This document shows, in pieces, positions 26,881 through 37,337 of a stretch of 64,000 nt of DNA. This stretch comes from Magnolia sinica. Lineage: Eukaryota; Streptophyta; Magnoliopsida; Magnoliales; Magnoliaceae. The translations under genes and the position numbers were made by a program. How positions within the stretch are numbered: the stretch's first letter is position 1; every line of letters starts with the position of its first letter. A model generated the notes under the pieces. It made no database searches, was not told where the DNA came from, and saw only the letters and a program-made list of their open reading frames with translations. Where the stretch lies: the NCBI RefSeq assembly GCF_029962835.1, contig NC_080573.1, positions 31,117,001 through 31,181,000 of the forward strand, given 5' to 3'.

Positions 26881-28150
26881 TCTGGGCAATAGGCTACCTT
26901 ATGAGGCCCATGTGATGTATTTATGGCCTATTTGGCGAGGCCCAATATGATGTATTTGCGGCCCATATGATGAGGCGCAATGTGATGTATGTGAGGCCTA
27001 TGTGATGACGCCCATTGTGATTGTATGAGACCCATTGTGATTATATGTGGCCCATTGTGATTGTCCCATTATGATGTGTATTAGGCCATTGTGATGCGGC
27101 CCATGTGATGTGTATTAGGCACATGTGATGAGGCCCATTGTGATGTATTTAAGGCCCAAGTATGAAGCCCATGTGATCTATATAAGGCCCATGAGTGAGG
27201 CCCGATGTGATGTATATAAAGCCCTCGTGTGAGGCCCAAGGTGATGTATATGAGGCCCAATCGTGATCTGTGATTCCACCAGGATGTATGTAATGATGTT
27301 TATGAAGCCCATCCATGTTTCTAGTTGATATTAAATGGGCCATGCTTTGAGAGCAATGATGGTTTAATGTCCACGTTGTATGAGCAATGATGGTTAGATG
27401 TCCACATTGTAACTCTCCTTAGGGCCCGTTGTTAGGCCCATTCTCATCTCCCCTTAATGGGCTAACCCAAACAGTTGGGCCCCACATTGATGATTATATT
27501 ACCCATCTTTCCCTTAATTAGGCTATCCCAATCCGTTGGGCCCCCATTTGATAATGATGCTTTCCACCATACCCTGTAGGACCACCCAAGCCTTGGAGCC
27601 CATCTTGTGTTCGTACCGAGCCTTCCATAGGGAATGTGGCCCACCTTATGCTTATTGGGCCCTTAGGAAGCCCAGATTGCTACGTGATGGAACTGGCAAG
27701 GAAGGCCACTCATTGTTCTTAGGCCCATTTTTTTATATGAGTAGGCCATCTAGGCCCATCATTGATATGAGGAGAGTACATCGTCACCATAGGTGGAAAG
27801 ATCGGTGGTATCGGGTTTGGAATTTTTACTGTTGAGGACTAATCCTCATGTTATGGATTAGATCTGCTTTCCTTCTATGAACCCTGTTATACATATAAAC
27901 CGATTATCGATTACGACTATGATTGGCAAATGCACTGAGTATGTGTTAGCATAACATTGTGATTGTATGAGGCCCATTGTGACTATGTGAGGCCCATCGT
28001 GATCGTATAGGGCCCAATGTGTGATTGTATGAGGCCCATTGCGATTATATGAGGCTCATTGTGATTATATGAGGCCCATTGTGATTATATGAAGCCCATT
28101 GTGATTGTGTGAAGCCCCTTGTATGTGTGAGGCCCAATTGTGATGTGTGA
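26880..28150. repeat. GGCCCAT minisatellite in unit E (split)
   Basis: Inverted counterpart of the B1 and B2 arrays. Units built on TGAGGCCCATTGTGATGTAT fill 26900-27260 and 27955-28150, with a non-repeat stretch between (27265-27950). The last part has units near 20 bp (ATTGTATGAGGCCCATTGTG). Confidence 0.75.
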
Positions 28151-28360
28151 GACCCACCATGTATGTAATTGTGTGCACGCCACTCGTTCATTATTACGGG
28201 CCATGGGCCGCCTTATACAAGCCCCCCATGATGTATGTGATTTTAATTATGCTTAGTATACTTCATGATACATGCCCATACACATCATTCACATGCTTGT
28301 TATGAGGAGTGATTGAGCATAACATCTATCATTGGGCTGATTGTTTTTGTAACTCCCTGA

Positions 28361-28365
28361 GAGAC
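28361..28365. repeat. Target-site duplication GAGAC (left, unit F)
   Basis: GAGAC at 28361-28365 recurs at 31532-31536. The empty site is seen inverted in B1 as CAACTTCGTCTCTCAGGGAG near 13268-13287. Confidence 0.85.
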
Positions 28366-31300
28366 TAACGTCTCGGAAAAATCCATACAAAGACCGGAGT
28401 ATCACCTCAGGCAGAAATTACTAAGGATCGAATTCTGTAGAAATTAGACAAAAATTAATTAAGTACTAAACTAAAATAACTAGTAGAATTAGCTTGAACC
28501 ACTATCTATATGAACTGCATGACCCAAAACTATTAAAATCGCTAACTCAACATTACTTAAAAACCTACGAGAAATCCCAAAACCCAGTTGCTCTCGGGAG
28601 CACATTAAAACTCCGTATTGGACCTGGACAGCACGTCGAAAGTCCGATTACCGTGAAATTATAAGGTTATGACCGCCTTATTGGGCTTGACAACCATCGC
28701 TGGAATTGAGCCCAAATGGTATCTAGAAATGCACAACTTGAGCCTGGAGCGAAGTATGTGAGAAATGCGAATATCTTTAGAAAATGAACTCAAACTTAAG
28801 TAAATTAGACCATTCGCTTGCGGATGAAATTGAAGGTCTCAGACCGTCAGTTTCTGACCAAACTTTACCCATAGATCAGGAAAATTTCCCTGCACATGTT
28901 AGTATACTTGTGGCCCTGATCGGGTGACGATGACCGTTGAATTGATACAGGTCTTCCACGGTCGATCCACAAATTCGATCAGACCAAGATCATAACCTGG
29001 CTTAGATCCATGGTCAGGGAACTTACTCCATAACGTAGGTGAGCAATGGGCCTCCAAATGAGTCATGTTTGCTCGAAACAGACACCCTTTAATTATAACC
29101 TAAGTATACCATAGCCCATTTGAACCAATTCTGGGCCTATTTAAGGACCTTAAACCACCCCTCTCTCATTCCATACAAATTTCTCTAACCCTAGGAGAGA
29201 GAAGAGAGAAAAAAGGAGAAAGGAGTGAGGAGAAGAGAGAGAGATAGGGAGATTGTTGCTGGGATTTACTCCCACTACTTCACGTACTGAATCACCACCC
29301 CACCATCGCTACACCAACAATTCTAGCTTCGATTTGGGTAAGAAATCCTAACCCAAATCTTGTTTTAGGAATCCAAATAGAGGAATCGGTGAAATAGCTA
29401 ACCTATTTCGTGATTCAAGTAACTATTATTTTGTAGACGGAAACGTAGGATTCAAACCGAGTTCGAAAAGAGGAATCCAACGAAAGGTACTGACTATAAA
29501 TATTTACGTTATGGTTTTCAAGGCTTTCAATGTCAATAATGATTTATGTCTGACTTGATTGCTGTGAAATGAGCTTCGTTACAATATATTTAATAAACTA
29601 TACATGTGTGTGAACTATGTGAATATATAATGCATTCTATGTGTTTGTTAAAATGTTTGAATGAAAGTGCAATTTTGATTTATGCTTTCCATGACTATCA
29701 ACCTAGAATAGATGTTTGTTGTATGTATGACAACTCCTTTGCGAAAGGATTTGCCATAATATATGATATACCTGGTCTAGTTTGTGTATGTAGTATTATG
29801 TAGTCTAAGTGTTTGATAAAATGTCTGAATGAGTAATTGTTTAGTAAATCGCTTTTATCAAGGGTGTAGAGATGGGATTCTCAACTACCATATCCATATT
29901 GGTAGTTTCCTTTATATAACGTAAATTGTTGTTATATGATTTATGGATGAAATGCATATGTTTGTCAACATGCTTAATGTGTTTGATAAAATGCTCAAAT
30001 GAGAATTATGTTTGAATTGTTCGTTAAATGCTGTTATGAGTAACATATATGATTTCTTATAGCATTTGAGTATGTTTGGGACTACTACCTAGTCCAGGCA
30101 ATCGGTAATGGCTCCTGATTGAGTGGCCGAACTAGTTTTGCCACATTAGATACGTTCGATGAATCTGAGCCGTACGCTGATTGTCGATAGTGGTTAGGCC
30201 ATGCGGAGTGCTTACGAGCTTCATGTCGATTAATTCAACATGCGCTCGTACCAATCGCACTTGTCAAATAACCCAATTAGCCTATTGTGTGTTTACCATG
30301 TATGGACGCTACTGTTTGAAGCTAAGATACCACTTACCAATGTAAAGCCTGTTTTAACCATAATACTAAGATCCGCTAAGAGTCATGAGCCGGGCATGGT
30401 GGTACGGGACACCGTGGTCCAGCTGTCGGCCTACGCTGGGGTGACGAGCCTCCCCGTAATGACCAGTGAGTAACCCAAACTCGTGAGCTGAATACGGTGG
30501 TATGAGACACAATATTCGAGCTGTCGACATACGCTGAGGTGACGAGCCTTCCCGTAGTGACCTCGAGTATAAACTAGGCCTACGCTGAGGTGATGAGCCT
30601 TCCATAGTGACCTCGAGTGTAAATTCATGAACTTACCTATCCACTGCTTTCATCAGGGGTGATGCCCTATAACTTGTCTATCATATGTGATTAACTAAGA
30701 TTAACGACCCTAGATGGATACTTGCTTGGGTTAATGATATAAAGGGAGGTACCTTAGCTTCCTGAATTTGCTGTATGAATGAGCCTAATAAATTACTTGG
30801 CTAACACGACCATGTACCACATTGCATGTGCTTTGGCGAGGAAGCGCATGTTTAAGGAGTTTGTCATGCGCGATAGTGAGATGATGTTGCTGAGGGAGTA
30901 CAGGCGAGAGCATGCATCATTATAGCATACCATTCCTACATTAATAAGAGTACTTAGGATATGATTGTTGTACTGCTTTATCATTACTGCTTGACTGAAT
31001 TGATAACATGTTAACCTTTGCCTTATAGTACCACTGAGTTGATCACTCATTCCCACTTTGGGACTGTATTTTAAAAAACCAACCAGACTCTATTTTAGAT
31101 GCAGATTATGGCGAGGCTTATGCGATGGAGCCAAACTTCTTTGACGAGGAGGAGTTCTCCTACATGCAACTCTCAGGCAGCTCTATGTAGACCTAGAGTT
31201 GCATCGCCGGGATTACGGGACTATAGACTAGTTGAACCTTTACACTTGATATTTTGTAAATTTTGAAATCATATATGTATTTATTTAGAATGGTAACATA

Positions 31301-31531
31301 CTCATACTCTGGGGATTGATAAACACTTACATACTTTTTATATTCATTTCAGTCTTCCGCTCGCTTAATTTAAGTAACTCTGGAGTATGATATGCTGATT
31401 TGGTGTGATCTCACTCATGTTTAATGCACTAATATGAAAAACATTTAATCATCATTATTTATGTTGCATAAGTGACGCGTTGGAACTCAGTAGTTGAGCT
31501 TTGCTTGACCCCCAATTTTTGGGGCTTTACA
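28366..31531 (+). mobile_element. LTR unit F (family X, solo LTR), intact
   Basis: 3,166-bp unit with perfect GAGAC duplications. The left end TAACGTCTCGG appears to lack the leading TG; the right end is GGGGCTTTACA. A TATA-like CTATTTAAG lies at 29138-29146, followed by a CCCTCTCTCATTCC leader and GA-rich sequence. The landmark CCTACGCTGGGGTGACGAGC is present three times in degenerating tandem (about 30430-30620). TTGATCACTCATTCCCAC near 31030 is the family-X 3' landmark. The short ORFs (for example 29606-29803, 30240-30473) show no domain. Confidence 0.83.
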
Positions 31532-32980
31532 GAGACGGAGTTGCCCCACATGAGCGCGCGGTACACGCAGGTTTGATGCATGACTAGATGGTATGGCTCA
31601 TGCGTCTCGCATTTTATGACATGATCATTTGGCACCCTAGCGACATCAGGGCTGCAGCCTCTACAGGCATATGGTGGATGGCCAGATGGGATACCAAAAA
31701 TGTTTGGTTTGAGCATATGGGCACTTTGGATGTCCAGGTGTGAAAGTCCCTAAACTCTCATGGCCAGGGGATGCTTCAACGTCTAGACCGAGTGGAAGAC
31801 ATGAGCGCCAAGTACCGAATACCAGAAGGTCGTGCTTCCCACTATGTCGTGGTTGGTTGGAAGGGGGTGTGGTCTTACCTGCCTGAGGGAGTAGGCAATG
31901 TTAGGCTGAGTCTGACCAGCTTGAGGAATGGGTCCGCTATCGACGAGGTGGGCCGATATTGGCAGGCGGATGGTGAGGTCTCTTCCACTTACCCAGTTGT
32001 GCGCTTGATGAGGCGGCAGGTGGCATAGAGTGACCCCAGTGATGATCTCAGAGAAGTACGGTACTGGGATGTGGACTTATTGAGTAGGAGTCACATACTC
32101 AACATTTTACTCATTCAATCATTCATTCACTATCCACTCGGGCTGGTGATGCACAACTAATTTGATATGTATACATTCGCAATGGTCAGGATCAAGAGTT
32201 TACCCCATTAAGTCTAGCTATCCAAATTTAGGTATGAGACTGGTTTGGATAGAAGTCCCTTGTGATGGACCCCATAACTTGCGATACTATGTACTATCAT
32301 CCCGATTTCATACTCCAGTTTGGTCATTTCTTTTGCACCGCATATTGCAGTGCATCCTCAGCACTTAGCATTTGGTTTTTTATGCTTTTGTATTGCATGG
32401 CCTGAATAAGGCTGATGGTATTCATGGCTCTTCAGAATTGCATATTGTATTGCATCCTCGATATCTGATATTTGGCTCATTATGACTCCGCATTGCATAG
32501 TCGATCTGTATTGCATACTCTGATATTGAATGATTCATAACCTTGCCAATATTTCTCTTACGCTGATATTTGTGTACTTGACACTTATCTTGCACACACA
32601 CGTATACCACCCTCTAAGATTTCTATAAGCTTATGCACGATAAATGTGTGCAGGTGATGATAGGTCGGGATTGAGCTGAGGCAGGAGCGTGAGGCAGAGC
32701 TTCTGGAGCTTTTGGCATTTACCTTGTATTTTTCTTTCAGCATTATACTCGAATGTTTATATTAGTGAATATGTGGTGTTGATGTTGTCGTTTAGGACTT
32801 AGTTATGCTCCATTACCAAAAAAAATCACACTAAAAATCCTCCTTGTACGATCCCAAGATCGGAATCTGGCGTATGGGCGCTGGAAGCTGAGAATGAATG
32901 AGGTACTACGGAGGCTGTCGGTGCCAGATTGGGCAATCGGGAATTTTGTGAGTCTGATTTTTTGAGTTTGGGGCGTAACA

Positions 32981-32985
32981 CATTT
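32981..32985. repeat. Candidate target-site duplication CATTT (right, unit E)
   Basis: CATTT here pairs with TATTG at 24122-24126 at only three of five positions, consistent with decay of a CATTG duplication but not proof of it. Confidence 0.35.
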
Positions 32986-34404
32986 GATGCATGTATATGA
33001 TGAGGTGGACATGAGCCATGATTAGTTTCTAAGACATGGGGAGAGAGCTAATGATGAGTTTTGGGATAGAATCCAGTTTTGTCTTATATGTGCTAGGTTC
33101 TTATTTTGTCATGTAGCAATTATCCTATTTATTGGTAATTTACATGTTCTAAAAGTAGGCTTTAGGCCCACATGGGCTCAAGTCCAATGGGCCTAATATA
33201 ATAAAGGTTGCTTGTGTTACTGGATACATAATTTGGGTCATACATTCGATCGGTCATATCTCACTAACGGAGCGTCGGATTGACACACGGTTTTCACCAT
33301 TGCCACCGCAGCGACAACGCGGTCCAGATAAAGGTCTTAAGGTCATCCAGAATAAATCACTTTGGTGAATTTTTTAGGTGCACTAGGGTACAGTGTATGG
33401 TCTATCAACAGTGTGAGTTAGGACACGTGTGCACATGAGCGATGTTGTAAAAGACTGGGATCCCACAGCTGGGGTGACAAGCCTCCCCGTAGTGACTACG
33501 AGTAAGACTTTAAATGCTTTAAAAGTCTTCATATGATTCAAATTATGGGAATGACGAACCCAAACAGGCCAAGGACCACGAGAATCATATGGCCATGGCC
33601 GCTAGAGCCGCACGATCCGATTAATTAGGGCGATGATCTGACGGGGTATCTCGATTTCCCTAACTTGTTGGATGAATGGGCATAATAATTAACTCAGCAA
33701 ACATTTACATGACATTACATTTGTTACTTTGGGCGATTTGGTAGTCGTGGTCGCATTGAAGGAGTGTTGGTCATTCACGATCGTTAGATGTTGTCGCTCG
33801 AGGGAGTGTTGGTAGAAAGTACATGTATCATATCATTGAATCATGCATTCGCATTAACTAGAGTATCTAGGATTCTGTGGATGTATGTCTTTCACTAAAT
33901 TTACTCCTGAGTATGATAATTTGTGTAACTTATTGTTAATGGTACCACTAAATTGATCACTCACTCCCACTCTGGGACGGTGCTTTAAAACACCAACCAA
34001 AACCTGTCATAGATGCAGGGCCAATGGAACTGGATGCGCTGGAGGATGCTGACATGGACGATGAGGAGGAGCAGGCATATTATCAGACTTTCGGCGGTTT
34101 CTTCTAGTTTATGTTTGGACGATCGTGGGACATGGGCCAGGGCCCTACTCATTTTGAAATATTTATTTGGGTGGGACTAGTTCCCTATTTTAGATTTTCT
34201 TCGCACTATATTTTCAATGTTTTACATGTTTAGTTGCTTGTATTTACATTTTATAATATTCTCACTCTTTATGGTTTGCTAAACTCCTCATTGCTTACGA
34301 ATAAACCCAAATGCATTGGAATCTGGACCCCACTAAGGCATACGTGGCACCCTGGAATTCGGGAGTTGAGTTCCTACTCGGCCCCTAAAATTCGGAGCGT
34401 TACA

Positions 34405-34409
34405 AGTAT
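34405..34409. repeat. Target-site duplication AGTAT (right, unit A1)
   Basis: Right copy of the duplication at 8776-8780. Beyond it the Tat-like element resumes on the minus strand. Confidence 0.8.
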
Positions 34410-34900
34410 AGTAGCAATATCTCACACTATGTTGCTTAGATTAATTGTGACATTTATCCTAGTTAGACATCCATATATATCCCTTCTAGTAAAACGTATC
34501 GTCTTGAGCTCATTTCTTTTAAAACAGGCCTCGATTGCATTAGATGTAGCTAGGAATGGCCTGTTATCAGCTAATACAAACTCAACATTATCTTAATTCC
34601 AGAAGATTAGGAATTGGTAAAAGGATAACGCGATACATTAGAAAGAATGTATTCAGTCTCTCCCCAATAAGGCATTATAATTTAACAAAGTGTCAACCAC
34701 GAAAAAATTCGCCAACACCTTCTTGGTTCCCATAGTTAACTCAATGGGAAAGACATCATATGTTTGTGTTACCTCTCCAGTAAAATTGATGATTATGACT
34801 TTGACCAAAATTAGATCATGCAGATTTTTTTTTTTCAATTTTACCACCGTTCTAGCATGGAGGATATTCACAGCTGTGTTGTTGTCGACTAATACCCTGG
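34410..34900 (-). pseudogene. Tat/Ogre-like gypsy protease fragment
   Basis: Minus-strand translation (open at 34653-34871) gives VIIINFTGEVTQ, then FPIELTMGTKK, FFVVDTLLNYNALLGRD. This is the usual C-terminal half of the aspartic protease domain of Tat/Athila-type gypsy elements, ending in the conserved YNALLGR. The catalytic DTG region upstream is not clean. Downstream (34410-34640) the frame is broken by stops until unit A1 interrupts it. The element continues at 8775. Confidence 0.75.
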
Positions 34901-37320
34901 TGACTGAACATCCATCTAAGTAGATATAAATGTATAGTGGCTTCAGATGTTGAGTCTTAGTGTGAGCATGCCTTTCTATTACTACTTTTTCCGAAGGCGT
35001 ACTTGGCTCAACAATGATAGATGATATATTCTTGATAAGGAGCTATAATGTATAATTATAAGATGACCAAGCTCTTCTATATCTCCTTCCATCTTATCAG
35101 GCTGAGATGGTATAAATCGAAAACTCAATGGTAAGATAAGTACCATATCATAGTCCATTTTAACCGGTGAAAGCAATCTAAACTGTTTTACAGAATTTGG
35201 ATAGTCCCCCAAGTATTTCTGAATTCGATTAAAAATCAGTGTTTTCAATCATAAGTAAATCACTCATTGTCAGAACAACCTCTTTTTCATTAGGATGGGG
35301 CGAAGTTTCTTCCAATTATTTTGCATTTGCGAGCAGTTCCTCAATCATTAGATCATCACCTGAAAAACATTCGTTGCTAAAGTATTCGGCCTATCCTTTA
35401 GGATCAACACTTTCTTTATCAAGTTGCTGGTTATTCTTAACGGACTTATACAGAACATGTTCCATGGTCAGATCCACCATGTTCACAAGTATCTGTTCAT
35501 ACTTTGGTTGCGGAATCATTGGCATCAGTCGTGGTTGTATAGTCATTTTTTTAGGTTGATTCTTTGTAGCGGCCAATTACCTCTGCTTAACAACATGTTG
35601 CCTTTGCCACTATAGGTTTTAAGTGTAGGTCATTCCTTCTCGCACAATTGGGAACTTAGAGTGACTAAACCTCCTTTAAACTTCTTCCTAAGTAGGAAGA
35701 GGCTTGACCAACCTACACCGTAGCATTGGAGATGGTTAAAGACGGTCACTGTATTGGTGATAAGAGTCATTTTCCCTCCTTTGATGAACCAAGGTTTTAT
35801 TTAGATATTCAGTCAAGGAAACTGCCTAATCAACTAAATTGCCCTTGCGCATTACTCGCACAAGTGCGGCATATAATCATAGGCGATGTTTTGTTCGACC
35901 ATATTACCGTACTCATAACCACTTGCGAAGGCATCCTAAATCCTTTACTGGATTATCATACCTCAAACTGGTCATTATAAGGCCTGATGTCAACTTTTTG
36001 TCACAGTCGAACCAACTTTTGAGGATTGACCGTGACCATGTTGATATCCACGTTAAGTGGAAACGGATCGGTGTTGATCTGCATTACTTTTTTTTCATTC
36101 TCAAGAAATTTTAGCATTCTTTAGTCAATGTTGTCTTGGATGACATTCCTGAAAATAACATATTTGTTAGTGGGATGACAACGAGTTCTATCCCATTTGC
36201 AATACTCTATCTTTTTCAATTCTTCGATCGTAGGTATTTTATGATTGATATGGATTTTAATAAATTTCACGACCAACATTATATCAAAGATCCCATCGAC
36301 CTGGGTAATATCAAATGTACATGCCCTTTGAGTTTTCTTTATGGCCGGCACAATTGCTTTTATTTTAACTAATGTCAAATAGATGAATGACTACTTGGCC
36401 ACTACTCCGCCCGCTGCCATTGTATAGTTAGGATCATAATAGTACGTTCCGATTGACGAATTCTTCTCCCTTGTTCCCTCTTAAAGAAGAGTTTCTTACC
36501 TGGATACCTTCCTAATTAGATCATATAAATATGCAAACTCCATTCTGATGAACTTTTCATGGAGTTTGTATTCCAAACCATCTTGGGCTAGTTGTACAAA
36601 TTCAGTTTTTGGTCGTGACTATTTTGCAGCGGCTTTTTGCTCTTTTAAACCAGACGATATAGTTTTCATATGATTCACCTGGCAACTGCTAAAAATGTGC
36701 AAAGTCGATCATATAAATTTTGCTATCCTTGTAGAAGAACTGTGTATGGAATCTCTCTTCCATTTCTTACTATGTTTTAATAGAGTTTGGCAACAGATTA
36801 AAGTACCAAGTAAAAGCCAGTGTAGTTAAAGAGTGGTTAAGCAGTTGTAATTTGTAATAATCATTATTAGCCAGTTCTTCACATTGCATAGTAAATTGAC
36901 CCATGTGTTCTATGGTCGATTGACCAATGTCACTTTTAAATAGCGAAGAATTAGGTCGGTAGTTTCTCCGTTATGGATGTTGCCGATCTATCTATTCAAG
37001 ATAGGTTTTTTGATAGACGGAAGTGTTAGTACGACAAAAAAACTTGGCCTATCACTTCTTGGACCAATTATAAAACTTGGCTGCAATATAAATGGCAAGG
37101 TTCGGCCATTACATGTGTCTCGGGACCTACCAGATATTGTCCTCCATTGTGAGGAATATTCTTAAGGAAAGGTTGCCCTTGTGTATTCCTTGATTTTTGG
37201 CATAATGAATGAAATTCTTGTTCTCCCGTTCAATTCATTTGAATCAAGCAGGCGGATGAACATTCAGCACATCATGTACTAAAGCAGGATTTATTTTCCA
37301 TTGTAAAAGTGGCACCAACA
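34901..37320 (-). pseudogene. Tat/Ogre-like gypsy gag, decayed
   Basis: Minus-strand translation in shifting frames matches a Tat-type gag. Near 36770-36950 are T.EHIGQFTMQCEELANNDYYKL-like residues and the FTWY.NLLPNSI.TW..ME..FH block of the retrotransposon gag domain; near 36480-36620 are FVQLAQDGLEYKL and GTYYYDPNY. At 36121-36378 an open stretch carries TFDITQVDGIFDIML, HKIPTIEELKKIEYCKWD and the cysteine/histidine part typical of the gag-protease linker. Many stop codons and frameshifts make it inactive. It lies between the PBS-like site and the protease remnant in the expected order. Confidence 0.72.
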
Positions 37321-37333
37321 GTCTGGTGCCAAA
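37321..37333 (-). other. Primer-binding-site-like sequence of the Tat-like element
   Basis: The minus strand reads TTTGGCACCAGAC, resembling the TTTGGCGCCGTCTG primer-binding site common among Tat-type elements. It lies four bases inside a plausible LTR end (CTGTCA, plus-strand TGACAG at 37338). Confidence 0.5.
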
Positions 37334-37337
37334 TTTC

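Larger units (their letters stand above)
24127..32980 (+). mobile_element. LTR unit E (family Y, solo LTR), split by unit F
   Basis: Plus-oriented family-Y unit starting TGTAAGGCCCGTATCG and ending GGGGCGTAACA. Own sequence is about 5.68 kb after removing F. Flanks are TATTG (24122-24126) and CATTT (32981-32985), matching at three of five bases, so the duplication is decayed or the right boundary is slightly off. The start is GC-rich, followed by CT leaders (24560, 25085-25150), the long CCACACCGTCCA array (25360-26880), the TGGGCC array (26880-28150) and the 3' part matching B1 and B2. The uninterrupted sequence near 27559-27585 is the empty site for unit C. Confidence 0.72.
11363..33467 (-). 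mobile_element. LTR unit B1 (family Y, solo LTR), split by units C and E
   Basis: On the minus strand the unit starts TGTGGGATCCCAG at 33467 and ends GGGGTGTGACA at 11363. Perfect GCTGG duplications flank it. Own sequence (11363-13729, 21030-24126, 32986-33467) totals about 5.94 kb. A minus-strand CTATATAAG lies at 23849-23856 and is followed by a purine/pyrimidine-rich leader. The TGGGCC minisatellite is split by unit C into 13380-13690 and 21400-21800. The 3' part (11.4-13.3 kb) aligns by eye with 16.2-17.7 kb of B2 and, inverted, with 31.5-33.0 kb of E. No coding domain was found. Confidence 0.82.
8781..34404 (+). mobile_element. LTR unit A1 (family X, solo LTR), split by nested unit B1
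   Basis: Own sequence is 8781-11362 plus 33473-34404, about 3.51 kb once B1 is removed. The left end reads TATAACACCCTGAA (a TG to TA change from family start TGTAACACCCTGAA) and the right end AATTCGGAGCGTTACA. Perfect 5-bp duplications (AGTAT) flank it. Promoter-like TATATAA lies at 9844-9850, followed by a CT-rich leader and a G run plus GA microsatellite (9901-9946). The family-X landmark GCCTACGCTGGGGTGACAAG is interrupted exactly by B1 and resumes at 33468. Near the right end is CTCACTCCCACTCTGGGAC (about 33960). No gag or pol is present, so this looks like a solo LTR. Confidence 0.82.

Noticed and set aside
13380..28150. CRISPR-like regularly spaced repeats
   Set aside because: Units are degenerate and contiguous with no unique spacers, and the window is clearly plant nuclear DNA.
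11363..32980. Giant chromosomal inverted duplication around 22 kb
   Set aside because: The inverted similarity arises from family members inserted in opposite orientations. Unit ends and target duplications account for all of it.
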